In this document: piece after piece, positions 49,028 through 58,136 of the stretch
Layout: each line of letters opens with the position of its first letter
Numbering within the stretch: the stretch's first letter is position 1
DNA from: Marichromatium gracile
GTDB lineage: Bacteria > Pseudomonadota > Gammaproteobacteria > Chromatiales > Chromatiaceae
DNA: 64,000 nucleotides
Direction: 5' to 3'
Assembly: GCF_004343155.1 (NCBI RefSeq)
Contig: NZ_SMDC01000003.1
Span: forward strand, 62,001-126,000
Program-made: the position numbers and the translations under genes
Notes under the pieces: generated by a model
Told to the model about the DNA's origin: nothing
The model's database searches: none
Seen by the model: the letters and a program-made list of their open reading frames with translations, nothing else

Positions 49028-50161
49028 TTAGAAGCTGTGGATCATGCCGACCGAGAAGCCGTCCCAGTCCTCGACGTCGAGATCGCTGTCGACCTGGGTG
49101 TACAGCACGTACGCCTTGGTGCGCTTGCTGAAGTTGTGGTCGAAGGCGATGGCCCAGGCGTCGGCGTCGATGTCGTCGACGTTGTTCACGCCGAGGTCAT
49201 AGGAGTTGGCGCCGTACATGGCCTTGACCTGGTTGTTGCCGAAGGCATAACCGGCCTGGATCTGCCACAGGTCAGCCGACGGATCGCCGAAGTCCTGGTT
49301 CTCGTAGACGGCGGCCAGGGTGAAGCCGTTCCAGTCGAGGAGACCGAGGCCGGCACGCCACTTGGTGTAGTCGTCCTCGACGTAGCCCGGGTTGGCGACG
49401 ACGCGGCCGTTGGGCAGGACGATGTTCTTGCCGGTCAGGCTGTCAGCGGAGTCCATGAACAGCTCGTTGCCGATCGACTCGTAGGAGAGAGCGGCGTAGA
49501 ACGGGCCGTTGGAGTAGATACCGGCCAGCGAGTAACCCTCGGCGAGGCTGTCGGCGTTGACGTTCTCACCGAAGCCCAGGGTCGAGCCGCCACCAGCGTG
49601 GGTCGCGGCGGCCAGCTGGAAGCCGCTGAAGCTCGGGCTGATGTAGGCGATGGCGTTGTCGAAACGGTTATCGTCGAAGCCGATGGTGCCGTTGTAGTCA
49701 GCCATGGTGTCGGCGAACAGGTCGAGCTTGCCGGTGGAGATCTTCATCGGGCTGTCGTGACGACCGACGAGGAAGGTACCCCAGTTGCCGGCGAGACCGA
49801 CGAAGCTGTTACGCATGGTGATGGTGTCGTTGGCGCCGGAAGCGGCGTTGCCGTAGCCTTCCTCGGTCATGCGCACGCCGAACTCGACCTGGTAGATGGC
49901 CTTCAGACCGTTACCCAGATCCTCCGAGCCCTTCACGCCGATGCGGTTGGCGCGGCCAGCACCAGGCAGATCGCCGCCGCCGTTCAGGCCCCAGCCCTTG
50001 AAGCCGACGCTCTCGCCGGTGACGGGATCGATGGCGGTTGCCTCGACGTCTGCATAGTCGATCGACATGTGCAGCTTGCCGTAGAGGACAGCCTCAGCCA
50101 TCGCAGCGGCCGGAGCGGCCATGGCGGTGGCGACCGCCAGGGTGATGAGTTTCTTGTTCAT
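49028..50161 (-). CDS. Outer membrane porin, general diffusion type
   Basis: A 377-residue porin. The signal peptide is MNKKLITLAVATAMAAPAAA with cleavage likely after AMA. The mature start EAVLYGKLHMSIDYADV, the motif RIGVKGSEDLGNGLKAIYQVE and the C-terminal phenylalanine of GMIHSF are typical of Gram-negative 16-strand trimeric porins. The start at 50161 has GGAG at proper spacing. It is monocistronic, with its own promoter and terminator. Substrate selectivity cannot be told. Confidence 0.92.
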   Translation of the reverse strand: MNKKLITLAVATAMAAPAAAMAEAVLYGKLHMSIDYADVEATAIDPVTGESVGFKGWGLNGGGDLPGAGRANRIGVKGSEDLGNGLKAIYQVEFGVRMTEEGYGNAASGANDTITMRNSFVGLAGNWGTFLVGRHDSPMKISTGKLDLFADTMADYNGTIGFDDNRFDNAIAYISPSFSGFQLAAATHAGGGSTLGFGENVNADSLAEGYSLAGIYSNGPFYAALSYESIGNELFMDSADSLTGKNIVLPNGRVVANPGYVEDDYTKWRAGLGLLDWNGFTLAAVYENQDFGDPSADLWQIQAGYAFGNNQVKAMYGANSYDLGVNNVDDIDADAWAIAFDHNFSKRTKAYVLYTQVDSDLDVEDWDGFSVGMIHSF

Positions 50162-50232
50162 GATGTTCTCCGCTGTTGTGAATTTGTCAGACAGACTGCA
50201 GAAACCGAGCGCAATCATGCTTTGCGAAGTGA

Positions 50233-50261
50233 ACTATAGAGGAGGGCATGGTGTTTTGCAA
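50233..50261 (-). promoter_or_regulatory. Porin promoter (-35/-10)
   Basis: On the minus strand TTGCAA (50256-50261) and TATAGT (50233-50238) are spaced by 17 bases. The start of transcription would be near 50226, giving a leader of about 65 bases. Upstream of it, a weak hairpin with T-runs on both sides (AGACAC 50279-50284, GTGTCT 50297-50302) may insulate the promoter. No gene is seen in 50162-50540. Confidence 0.72.
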
Positions 50262-50546
50262 CAGATTGGACGGGAAAAAGACACACCCATTAAAAAGTGT
50301 CTCTTTTTTGCATCGCTAGCGCTTGGTCGGACGGCTGAGTGCATCCCCCAAAAGTTTATCGGATGATTGCACGGCCCTGCTGTCGATGCGGTTTTTACGA
50401 ATGCATCGAGCGGGGCGTTTCGAGCCGGTCGCGTATCGGCTGTAATTCGAGCACCCTGGGAGCGATCGGGCATCGCTTGTTGTGAAAAGGGTACATCTGT
50501 GTCAAGACCCGATATCGGGACAAGGATGAGGCGGGGAGGGGGATAA

Positions 50547-50582
50547 AGAAAAAGGCCCGAACCCTGAGGGCTCGGACCTTTT
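50547..50582 (-). terminator. Terminator after tRNA-Gln
   Basis: On the minus strand a stem of about 14 pairs, with U-G wobbles (AAGGTCCGAGCCC pairing with GGGTTCGGGCCTT around TCA), is followed by TTTCTTT. It lies 10 bases beyond the tRNA 3' end and ends that transcript before the porin region. Confidence 0.85.
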
Positions 50583-50591
50583 CCTGGAGTA

Positions 50592-50665
50592 TGGCTGGGG
50601 GACTAGGATTCGAACCTAGGTTGACGGAGTCAGAGTCCGTAGTCCTGCCGCTAGACGATCCCCCA
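50592..50665 (-). tRNA. tRNA-Gln (anticodon CTG)
   Basis: A 74-base tRNA with acceptor stem TGGGGGA/TCCCCCA, anticodon stem ACGGA/TCCGT around the loop CTCTGAC, T-arm CCTAGGTTCGAATCCTAG and an encoded CCA end. Anticodon CTG reads CAG. It lies 66 bases after rpsI on the same strand but has its own promoter and terminator. Confidence 0.95.
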
Positions 50666-50682
50666 ATATCGCTTGCCGCGAT

Positions 50683-50721
50683 ATGTCGGAGAATTATAGC
50701 GACTCCGACATACCGTGACAA
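50683..50721 (-). promoter_or_regulatory. tRNA-Gln promoter overlapped by an inverted repeat
   Basis: On the minus strand TTGTCA (50716-50721), a 17-base spacer and a consensus TATAAT (50693-50698) form a strong promoter ending 28 bases before the tRNA. The -10 is enclosed by a perfect 9-base inverted repeat, ATGTCGGAG at 50683-50691 and CTCCGACAT at 50703-50711, which could be an operator. It has no T-run and so is not a terminator for rpsI. Confidence 0.8.
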
Positions 50722-50731
50722 CCCCGAAGTT

Positions 50732-51121
50732 TTAACGCTTCGAGAACTGCGGACGCTTGCGCGCCTTGTGCAGACCGACCTTCTTGCGCTCGACCTCACG
50801 GGCATCGCGGGTCAGGAAGCCAGCGCGACGCATCGGAGAACGCAGGGTCTCGTCGTACTCGGTCAGTGCGCGGGCGATGCCGAGGCGGATGGCGCCGGCC
50901 TGCCCAGTGTTGCCGCCACCCTTGACGGTGACGTTGACATCGATCTTGTCGGCCAGCTCGGCGGTCTCGAGCGGCTGACGGACCACCATACGGGCAGTCT
51001 CGCGACCGAAGAACTGGTCGATCGGACGACCGTTGATCGTGATGTTGCCAGCGCCTGCCGTCAAGAAAACTCGTGCGGCGGACGTCTTGCGGCGACCAAT
51101 AGCGTGTTGCGTCTCCGACAT
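50732..51121 (-). CDS. rpsI: 30S ribosomal protein S9
   Basis: A 129-residue ribosomal protein. [20 protein letters not shown] and the basic tail [19 protein letters not shown] are diagnostic. The C-terminal arginine reaches the P-site tRNA. It is 11 bases after rplM, the universal bacterial pair. Confidence 0.97.
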   Translation of the reverse strand: MSETQHAIGRRKTSAARVFLTAGAGNITINGRPIDQFFGRETARMVVRQPLETAELADKIDVNVTVKGGGNTGQAGAIRLGIARALTEYDETLRSPMRRAGFLTRDAREVERKKVGLHKARKRPQFSKR

Positions 51122-51132
51122 GCGTCTGATTC

Positions 51133-51570
51133 CTAAACGTTGAGCTCGAGGGGCTGAGGCTGCTGCGCCTGGTGTTCGTGATTCGGACCGGCGTAGACAC
51201 GCAGCTTGCGGAACATGGCGCGTCCCAGCGGACCGCGCGGCAGCATCCCCTTGACTGCGAGCTGGATGGCACGCTCAGGGGCGGTCTCGAGCAGCTTTTC
51301 GAGGCTGGTCGACTTCAGGTTACCGACATACCCCGTGTGACGGTAGTACATCTTGTCCTGCATCTTGTTGCCGGTCACGCGAATCTTGTCCGCGTTGACG
51401 ACCACCAGATAATCACCGGTATCGACGTGCGGGGTGTATTGCGGTTTGTGCTTGCCGCGAAGGCGCAACGCCAGTTCGCTGGCGAGCCGGCCGAGTGTCT
51501 TGCCTTCGGCGTCGATCAGGTACCAGGCGCGGCGAACCTCTGCGGGTTTGGCGCTAACAGTCGTTGTCAT
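51133..51570 (-). CDS. rplM: 50S ribosomal protein L13
   Basis: A 145-residue protein with [20 protein letters not shown] and the conserved [14 protein letters not shown] and [20 protein letters not shown]. The start [16 protein letters not shown] at 51570 is used; the frame is open upstream but lies in the leader. In E. coli the L13 mRNA leader is the site of translational autoregulation by L13. The promoter is seen 80 bases upstream. Confidence 0.97.
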   Translation of the reverse strand: MTTTVSAKPAEVRRAWYLIDAEGKTLGRLASELALRLRGKHKPQYTPHVDTGDYLVVVNADKIRVTGNKMQDKMYYRHTGYVGNLKSTSLEKLLETAPERAIQLAVKGMLPRGPLGRAMFRKLRVYAGPNHEHQAQQPQPLELNV

Positions 51571-51651
51571 GTCCTTCGCTCCGGGAAGTCCACGCGCAAC
51601 AGAACGGCGCGCGGTCCGTGAATTCGTTATCTGCGTCGAGAAAGACCGGGG

Positions 51652-51680
51652 ATGGTACGCGATCGGTTTCGCGAGCGCAA
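51652..51680 (-). promoter_or_regulatory. rplM-rpsI promoter (-35/-10)
   Basis: On the minus strand TTGCGC (51675-51680) and TACCAT (51652-51657) are spaced by 17 bases. The leader of about 75 bases to the rplM start includes a GC-rich region that could fold into the regulatory structure. The promoter lies in the short gap after the ferredoxin gene on the same strand. Confidence 0.6.
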
Positions 51681-51723
51681 CCCCCCGTTGTATCATCGGG
51701 TGCGATCTGTGCTGCGGGTCCGT

Positions 51724-52038
51724 TCAGCCGGGCAACTTCAAGCGGTCAACGTGCTTGCCGGCGAGCAGATGAGACTGGAGGATCTCCTCGATATCCTCCT
51801 GATCCACGAAAGTGTACCAGACTCCCTCTGGATAGACCACGATCACCGGACCCAGCTCGCAACGCCCCAGGCAGCCGGCGGTGCTGATCTGCACCCCGCC
51901 CGGTCCGGTCAGCCCCAGTGCCTTGGCGCGCTGCTTGAGATGGTTGCGCATCTCCAGGGCGCCACACTGATCGCAGCTCTGGCGTCCGTCGCTGCGGGCG
52001 TTGGTGCAGAAGAAGACATGATGGCGATAGTAGGTCAT
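51724..52038 (-). CDS. Thioredoxin-like [2Fe-2S] ferredoxin
   Basis: A 104-residue protein of the thioredoxin-like ferredoxin family. Cluster cysteines are Cys11 in HHVFFCTNARSDG, Cys22 and Cys25 in SCDQCG, and a C-x3-C pair in STAGCLGRCELGP. The stretch PVIVVYPEGVWYTFVDQED is characteristic. Its electron partner is not known. The start at 52038 gives family length; a long upstream open frame is non-coding. It is divergent from the glcF-like gene and followed at once by the rplM promoter. Confidence 0.9.
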   Translation of the reverse strand: MTYYRHHVFFCTNARSDGRQSCDQCGALEMRNHLKQRAKALGLTGPGGVQISTAGCLGRCELGPVIVVYPEGVWYTFVDQEDIEEILQSHLLAGKHVDRLKLPG

Positions 52039-52155
52039 CGTCGCTGTCAGAAGGTCCTGATCCAATGCTTGGCCCGGTTGCCCAGGGTAGCACGGAGCGA
52101 AGGCTCCCGACCGTTCGCGCCCGGACCGCCCCAGCCCGCTCAGAGTTCGAATGCC

Positions 52156-53391
52156 TTGAATACCGCCCTCAGCCAGACTTCTTCTTCCGACCCGGCGGCC
52201 CTGGAGTTGCTCCGGCTCGCCGATCAATGCGTCAAGTGCGGGCTCTGTCTGCCGCACTGCCCGACCTATGCCCAGACCCGCGACGAGGGCGACTCGCCGC
52301 GCGGGCGCATCGCCCTGATCCAGGGTTGGGCGAGCGGCCAGCTGGTGTGGGACACGGCGCTGGCCGCCCATCTCGACGGTTGTCTGGGATGTCGCGCCTG
52401 CGAGCGCGCCTGTCCCTCGCTGGTCGCCTACGGTCGGCTGATCGATGGCGCCCGCGCGCGCCATCAGGCGCAGCGCCCGCGCTGGCGGCGCTGGTGGTCG
52501 CGCCGGCGCCTGGAGACGGTCTCGGATGCCGTGCAGGTGCGTCGGCTCGTCGGACTGCTCGCGCGGTTGCGCGGGGCCGGGGCGCTGGCCTGGCTGGGTC
52601 GGCTCGCCCCGTCGCGACTGGCCGTCTATCTGCGCCTCGCTCGGGTGATCGGGACGCCGTCGCCGGCCCCTGCCGTGCCATCGGTCACGATGGCCGGTGA
52701 CGCGGTCGAGCTGTTTGTCGGCTGTACCCAGGAGGGGTTGCAGGGCGGTGCGGTGATGGCTGCGCGGGCGCTGCTCGCCCGGCTCGGGGTGCAGACCCGG
52801 ATCGCCGACGAATCGCTGTGCTGCGGGGCGCTGCTGCGTCACGCCGGTCACCCCGAGGCCGCCGACCGACGCCGCGAGCGGGTCGCCGAGGTGCACGCCG
52901 GGCGCACCCTGGTCGGCTTCTCCAGCGCCTGTGTCGGCGAGCTGCGCGAGCACCCGGGGCTCGCCGGGACCACCGAGCTGTGCGCCTATCTCGATGGCCT
53001 GGCCTGGCCCGAGGCGCTGCGTCTGCGCCCGACGCCGCTGCGGGTGCTGGTCCACGAGCCCTGCACCCATCGCACCCTGCTCGGCGGCAACGCCGCGGTG
53101 CACCGGTTGCTCGGGCGCATCCCCGGGGTGGTGCTGATCGGGCTCGGTGAACAGGCGAGCTGTTGCGGCGCCGCCGGCACCTACATGCTCGAACGCCCGG
53201 GGATGGCGCAGGCGCTGTTCGCCGATCAGCTCGCGGCGATCCGCGCCGCCGCCCCCGAGCTGATCGTCACCACCAACCTCGGCTGTGCCCTGCAGCTCGC
53301 CGCCTCGCTGCGCGAGGCGGGGCTGGAGATCGCCGTCGAGCATCCGGTCGAGCTGCTCGCGCGCCAGCTCGAGCCCCTGCCGGACACATGA
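52156..53391 (+). CDS. GlcF-like iron-sulfur oxidoreductase subunit
   Basis: A protein of about 411 residues with two [4Fe-4S] motifs, [12 protein letters not shown] and [12 protein letters not shown], then two cysteine-rich CCG domains ([13 protein letters not shown] and [13 protein letters not shown]). This is the layout of glycolate oxidase subunit GlcF and related Fe-S subunits. No glcD or glcE gene is beside it, so the physiological donor is uncertain. No ATG is available before the first Cys motif; TTG at 52156 is the best start, without a clear Shine-Dalgarno. Confidence 0.82.
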   Translation: MNTALSQTSSSDPAALELLRLADQCVKCGLCLPHCPTYAQTRDEGDSPRGRIALIQGWASGQLVWDTALAAHLDGCLGCRACERACPSLVAYGRLIDGARARHQAQRPRWRRWWSRRRLETVSDAVQVRRLVGLLARLRGAGALAWLGRLAPSRLAVYLRLARVIGTPSPAPAVPSVTMAGDAVELFVGCTQEGLQGGAVMAARALLARLGVQTRIADESLCCGALLRHAGHPEAADRRRERVAEVHAGRTLVGFSSACVGELREHPGLAGTTELCAYLDGLAWPEALRLRPTPLRVLVHEPCTHRTLLGGNAAVHRLLGRIPGVVLIGLGEQASCCGAAGTYMLERPGMAQALFADQLAAIRAAAPELIVTTNLGCALQLAASLREAGLEIAVEHPVELLARQLEPLPDT

Positions 53392-53483
53392 AATCCGCCG
53401 TACACGACCCGATATCGCCCCATCACCGATGGCGTGGACGCCGTCGCGCGTGCCGCGCCCTGTCAACACGGACCCAGGAGACC

Positions 53484-54128
53484 ATGAGCACTCGTCACTA
53501 CACCCCGCTCGATGCCTTGCTGATCCAGGGCGATCGCGCCCTGCGCACCCTGTTCGGTCGGCCACCGCAGACCGAGCGCCCCAACCCCGCGGCCGGTCTC
53601 GGCGAGGGCGATCTCGGCAGCGATCAGCGCCGCCATGTCGCCCGGTTGATGCGCATCAACCATACCGGCGAGGTCTGCGCCCAGGCCCTCTACCAGGGCC
53701 AGGCGCTCACCGCGCGGTTGCCCGAGACCCGCCACCGGCTGGAGCGTTCGGCGCAGGAGGAGAACGACCACCTCGCCTGGTGCGAGACCCGGCTGCGCGA
53801 ACTCGACGACCGCAAGAGCCTGCTCAATCCGCTGTGGTATGCCGGCGCCTTCGGGCTCGGTGCGGCCGCCGGGATCGTCGGCGACAAGTGGAGTCTCGGC
53901 TTCGTGGTCGAGACCGAGCGTCAGGTCGAACACCATCTCGACGATCATCTCGAACAGATCCCGCTACAGGACGAGAAGAGTCGCGCCATCCTCGAGCAGA
54001 TGCGCGCCGACGAGATCCATCACGCCCAGGTCGCGCGCGCTGCCGGCGGCGCCGAGCTGCCCGCTCCGGTGCGGCGGATGATGCGTTGGGGCTCGCGGCT
54101 GATGACCCGCAGCGTCTACTGGGTCTGA
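53484..54128 (+). CDS. coq7: Coq7-type demethoxyubiquinone hydroxylase
   Basis: A 214-residue carboxylate-bridged di-iron enzyme. Ligand motifs are [37 protein letters not shown] and DEIHHAQ. It performs the C6 hydroxylation of the ubiquinone ring, the step done by UbiF in E. coli. The ATG at 53484 has AGGAG 5 bases upstream. Its last 13 bases overlap the 3' end of the convergent rodA-like gene. Confidence 0.93.
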   Translation: MSTRHYTPLDALLIQGDRALRTLFGRPPQTERPNPAAGLGEGDLGSDQRRHVARLMRINHTGEVCAQALYQGQALTARLPETRHRLERSAQEENDHLAWCETRLRELDDRKSLLNPLWYAGAFGLGAAAGIVGDKWSLGFVVETERQVEHHLDDHLEQIPLQDEKSRAILEQMRADEIHHAQVARAAGGAELPAPVRRMMRWGSRLMTRSVYWV

Positions 54129-55486
54129 TCCGGGCGCTGAGCGCCCCGTTGCGCTGATCGTCTCGGCTGCCGCCGCGCGCCGGATGCGCGCGGCGCCGGG
54201 CCGTCGGAGAGCGCCAGCACCAGCCCCAGCATCACCAGCACGGTCACCAGGCTGGTGCCGCCCTGGCTGATCAGCGGCAGGGTGATGCCGGTCAGCGGGA
54301 TGAGCTTGGTCACGCCGCCGAGATTGAGCAGGGTCTGGCAGGCCAGGGCGCTGACCAGCCCGAGTCCGAGCAGACGACCGAAGCGGTCGCGGGTGCGCTC
54401 GGCGACGAGCAACCCGCGCCACAGCAGGATCAGCACGAAGACCACCAGCAGCACGCAGCCGACGAAGCCGAACTCCTCGCCGATCACCGCATAGATGAAG
54501 TCCGACTGGGCGATCGGGGTGTACTCCGGATTGCCCGCGCCCAGCCCCTCGCCCCACAGCCCGCCCGAGTACATCCCCGAGAGCCCCTGGAGGATTTGCC
54601 AGCTCGCCCCGGTGGGATCGGCGAAGGGATCGAGCCAGGCGGCCAGTCGGCGCTGACCGTGGGCGAACAGCCCCAGCGCCGCCGCGCCGAGCGCGCACCC
54701 GAGCCCCAGCCCCCACCACAGATAGCCGCGTCGCCCGCTGCCGGCGACCAGCACCACCAGCTGCACCGTCGCCAGCACCGCGAGCATGCCGAGATCGCGC
54801 TGCCACAGCAGCAGCGCCGCGAGCGCCGCCCAGAACCCCACCAACGGCCACAGCGCGCGCAGCGGCGGCCAGATCGACCCGGGTCCGCGCCACTCGCCGA
54901 GCGCCTTGGCGTGCCGGTCGACGAACCAGGCCATGAACACCACCGCGGTGATCTTCAGGAGTTCCGTCGGCGTCACCAGCCCGACACCGTAGACCGCGCC
55001 GCGAAAGCGCTGCCCGAGCGCCAGCACCACGACGACCAGCGCCAGCGACAGCGCCGCCCACAGCCAGCCGGCGGTGGCGAGCCGGGTGTGGCGCCCGCGC
55101 ATCGCCAGGGCGCAGGTGACGAGCATCGCCGTCACGCCGAGCGGCAGGGCGTAGAGCCCGGGGTCGGTCGGATCGCCCGGATCGAAGGCGCCCATGCGAT
55201 AGCGCACCAGCAGCCCGAAGCCGGCGAGCAGGGCGATACAGGCGGTGAGCAGCTGATCGCCGCGACAGCGCAGCGCCACCAGACCGAGATGGATCACCAC
55301 CACGCAGCCGAGCAGCAGCGCCGGGGCGACCAGCACCTCGGCGCCGAGCCGTGCGCCGGCGGCCTGTGCGCTGCCGATCGCCATGGCGAAACCGAGCCCG
55401 ACGCACAGCAGCCCCCAGGCGAGCAGTTCGCGCTCCGGGGCCCGCAGCGCCCAGGCCGCGCGCAGATCGGGTGGCGGCGCGCTCAT
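54116..55486 (-). CDS. FtsW/RodA/SpoVE-family peptidoglycan polymerase
   Basis: A 456-residue SEDS membrane protein with about ten or more hydrophobic segments. [21 protein letters not shown] and [14 protein letters not shown] match the conserved catalytic region, and [16 protein letters not shown] is the family signature near the C-terminus. SEDS proteins polymerise lipid II with a class B PBP. It overlaps the upstream penicillin-binding protein gene by 4 bases. It may be a second, non-canonical RodA or FtsW, since the usual mre/mrd or dcw neighbours are absent. Confidence 0.9.
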   Translation of the reverse strand: MSAPPPDLRAAWALRAPERELLAWGLLCVGLGFAMAIGSAQAAGARLGAEVLVAPALLLGCVVVIHLGLVALRCRGDQLLTACIALLAGFGLLVRYRMGAFDPGDPTDPGLYALPLGVTAMLVTCALAMRGRHTRLATAGWLWAALSLALVVVVLALGQRFRGAVYGVGLVTPTELLKITAVVFMAWFVDRHAKALGEWRGPGSIWPPLRALWPLVGFWAALAALLLWQRDLGMLAVLATVQLVVLVAGSGRRGYLWWGLGLGCALGAAALGLFAHGQRRLAAWLDPFADPTGASWQILQGLSGMYSGGLWGEGLGAGNPEYTPIAQSDFIYAVIGEEFGFVGCVLLVVFVLILLWRGLLVAERTRDRFGRLLGLGLVSALACQTLLNLGGVTKLIPLTGITLPLISQGGTSLVTVLVMLGLVLALSDGPAPRASGARRQPRRSAQRGAQRPDQTQ

Positions 55487-57069
55487 CGCAGCAACCCCCG
55501 GCGGGCGGCCTGCTCGATGAGCGCGCGGGCGATCGGCGCGGCGGCCACCGCGCCATAGCCGCCGCGCTCGACCAGCACGGCGACGGCCAGGGTCGGGCGC
55601 TCGGCCGGTGCGAGACCGAGAAACCAGCTGTGCGCCCGGCCCTGGGCGTGCTGCGCGGTGCCGGTCTTGCCGGCGATGCGCAGCGCCGGGTCGTCGATCG
55701 CGCGCGCCGTGCCCTCGGTGACCACCGCGCGCAGCAGCGGTAGCAGCGCCGCGCTGGTCGTCGGCGAGAAGAACTGGCCGAGCGCCTCGGGCGGCTGGTC
55801 GCGCAGCAGCCGGGGGCGCATCGCCACCCCCTGGTTGCCCACCGCCGCGCCGATCAGCGCGAGCTGCGCCGGGCTCATCAGCAGCGCGCCCTGGCCGAGC
55901 GACATCTGCGCCAGCCCGTAGCGGTCATCGGGGTCGAGTCGGGGCAGTCGCAGGGTCTGCATGGTGTAGCGTCCGTGGGCGCTGTGGTGGAGCACGATCG
56001 GTCGGTTGGCATGGAGCCGGTCGGCGAGGGCGTAGAAGGCGGCGTGACCATAGCCGACGCCGAGCTTGGCGAAGAACACGTTGGAGGAGCGCGCCAGCGC
56101 CGTGCCGAGCCCGATCGCGCCGTGACCGGGCCACTGCGTGCCGTGCTCGCGCGCCTCGTAGTACTCGTGGTCGCGGATGCGGGGATAGCGCGCCGAGGTG
56201 GTGAAGCCCTCGGCCGGACAGTCGATGGTGGTGTTGAAGCCGTGCTCGAGCGCGAGCGCGGCCATCACCACCTTGAAGGTCGAGCCCGGTGGATAGAGCC
56301 CCTGGGTGGCGCGGTTGAGCAGGGGGGCGGCGGCGTCCTCGGCGCCGCCGAGGGTGGCGGCGATGCGCTCGGGGTCGAACCCCGGGGTGCTCGCCAGCAC
56401 CAGCAGCGCGCCGTCCTGCGGGCGCAGCATCACCACCGCGCCGCGGCGCGCGCCGAGCAGGGCGACGGCGTGGCGTTGCAGCTCGGCATCGAGGGTGAGC
56501 CAGAGATCGTGGCCGCGCGGGTGCTCGTCCTGGGTCAGCACCTGACGCCCGACCCGGCCCCAGTCGGCGAGCCGCAACGGGGTGCCGCCGTCGAGATGGA
56601 CGCTGGCCACCGCCTCCAGCCCGGTGGCGCCGAAGCGCGGGTGTCGATAGCCGACGACATGGCCGAACACCGGTCCGTCGCGGTAGTGACGCCGGACCCG
56701 GCCGGCCTGCTCCTCGCTGTAGACCAGCACCTCGCCGTTGCGATCGAGGATACGTCCGCGGCGCAGCCGGTGCGCCGGGTTGAAGTCGCGGCGGTCGTAG
56801 AGCTGCATGAAGGCCATGAACTGCGGGCGCAGCATCCCGGTGAGCTGCCAGCTCGCCTGGTGCAGCAGCACCACCGCGAAGAGCAGGATCAGCACCAGCA
56901 GCGCGCGCCGCTCGCCGCCCTTGCCGCGCGCCAGCTGGCGCATCGGCAACTGCGGATGGAGGTCGCGGATGCGTTGGAGCAGATAGGCGAGGGCGAGCAG
57001 CAACCCGGCATGCAGCGCGACCCGCACCACCGGCCAGCGCGTCGGGTCGGTCAGCGACTCTAGCGCCAT
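55483..57069 (-). CDS. Class B penicillin-binding protein (transpeptidase)
   Basis: A 528-residue protein. Two hydrophobic segments are near the N-terminus (about residues 16-35 and 56-75). The transpeptidase domain has the active-site SxxK as PPGSTFKVVMAAL, the SxN as ARSSNVFFAKLG and the KTGT motif in RIAGKTGTAQHAQG. The short ectodomain before it and pairing with a SEDS gene resemble the PbpA-RodA pairs of actinobacteria rather than E. coli PBP2 or PBP3. It starts 4 bases after menC and overlaps the SEDS gene by 4. Confidence 0.9.
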   Translation of the reverse strand: MALESLTDPTRWPVVRVALHAGLLLALAYLLQRIRDLHPQLPMRQLARGKGGERRALLVLILLFAVVLLHQASWQLTGMLRPQFMAFMQLYDRRDFNPAHRLRRGRILDRNGEVLVYSEEQAGRVRRHYRDGPVFGHVVGYRHPRFGATGLEAVASVHLDGGTPLRLADWGRVGRQVLTQDEHPRGHDLWLTLDAELQRHAVALLGARRGAVVMLRPQDGALLVLASTPGFDPERIAATLGGAEDAAAPLLNRATQGLYPPGSTFKVVMAALALEHGFNTTIDCPAEGFTTSARYPRIRDHEYYEAREHGTQWPGHGAIGLGTALARSSNVFFAKLGVGYGHAAFYALADRLHANRPIVLHHSAHGRYTMQTLRLPRLDPDDRYGLAQMSLGQGALLMSPAQLALIGAAVGNQGVAMRPRLLRDQPPEALGQFFSPTTSAALLPLLRAVVTEGTARAIDDPALRIAGKTGTAQHAQGRAHSWFLGLAPAERPTLAVAVLVERGGYGAVAAAPIARALIEQAARRGLLR

Positions 57070-57073
57070 CGGC

Positions 57074-58132
57074 TCAGGGTGCCTGGGCGGGGAAGGGGGT
57101 GAAGCCCGAGCCCGGCGTGTCGGGGAGGGCGATGACGCCCTCGCGCGGAGAGGGCGCGACCCCGAGGTCCTCGGCGAGCCAGACGGCGGTATCGAGCCCG
57201 TGGGTCTGCGTCGGCGCCAGCGCGGCGGCGAGCTGGGCGTCGACCCACAGCCCGGCGGCGCTCTCGACCACGCTGGTGAGCACCACCTCGAGCCCGGCGG
57301 CGCGGGCCCGATCGGCGAGCGCCCGGGTGGCGCGCGGGCCGCCGAGGACGGCGGGCTTGAGCACCACTCGGCGCACCCCGAGCCGCTCCGGGGCAAGCCC
57401 GGCGAGCGGCCCGGCGAGCGACTCGTCGAGCGCCAGGGCGAAGGGCGCGCGCGCCTGCAGCGCGGCGAGGGTCGCGGTGTCGGGCTCGCGCAGCGGCTCT
57501 TCGAGCGATTCGACCGGCAGCGCGCGACAGGTCTCGATCATGGTCGCGGCGGTGGCCGCGTCCCAGGCGCCGTTGGCGTCGAGCCGCAGCCGTGTCTCTG
57601 GCGGCAGGTGGCGGGCGAGCACGCGGAGTCGCGCGCGCTCGGTACGCGGTTCCGCGACCCCGAGCTTGAGCTTGAACACCCGCGCGCCGCGCGCCGCGGC
57701 CGCGCTGAGCGCGCTGGCCGGATCGTCGCCGAGTGCGCCGAGCACGGCGTTGACCGCGACCCGTGCCGGGGCCTCGGGGGCGAGCAGGGCGCGCAGCGTC
57801 AGCCCGCGCCGCCGTGCGATCAGATCGAGCAGGGCGCTCTCGACCCCGTGTCGCGCCGCCGGGGCGGCGAGGGTCAGGGCCTCGAGTCGGTCGAGCAGCG
57901 CCTCGGCGCCGAGTGCGCCGGCCGCCCCGAGCACCCGCGCGAGCGCGGTCTCGGCGACGTCCGGTGACTCGGTCCCGGCCGCCGGCAGCGGCGCGCAGTC
58001 GCCCCAGCCGCTGACGCCACCGGCGCTGGCCCTGACCAGCCAGCCGCGGCGTTGGGCGAAGCCGCCGCGGGCGCTCGTCCAGTCGCGCGCCAGCGCCAGG
58101 GCGTAGGGGGTGATGCGCAGCGCGACGCTCAT
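57074..58132 (-). CDS. menC: o-succinylbenzoate synthase
   Basis: A 352-residue enolase-superfamily enzyme. The catalytic KxK is FKLKLGVA, metal ligands are in LRLDANGAW, SLEEPLRE and ALDESLAG, and a second lysine lies in RRVVLKPAVLGG. It dehydrates SHCHC to o-succinylbenzoate. It follows menA by 4 bases and precedes the penicillin-binding protein gene by 4. Confidence 0.92.
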   Translation of the reverse strand: MSVALRITPYALALARDWTSARGGFAQRRGWLVRASAGGVSGWGDCAPLPAAGTESPDVAETALARVLGAAGALGAEALLDRLEALTLAAPAARHGVESALLDLIARRRGLTLRALLAPEAPARVAVNAVLGALGDDPASALSAAAARGARVFKLKLGVAEPRTERARLRVLARHLPPETRLRLDANGAWDAATAATMIETCRALPVESLEEPLREPDTATLAALQARAPFALALDESLAGPLAGLAPERLGVRRVVLKPAVLGGPRATRALADRARAAGLEVVLTSVVESAAGLWVDAQLAAALAPTQTHGLDTAVWLAEDLGVAPSPREGVIALPDTPGSGFTPFPAQAP

Positions 58133-58136
58133 CGCC

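Noticed and set aside
50279-50309. Hairpin with T-runs upstream of the porin as a regulatory small RNA
   Set aside because: The stem is only 6 base pairs and no promoter for a separate transcript is visible; kept only as a note under the porin promoter.
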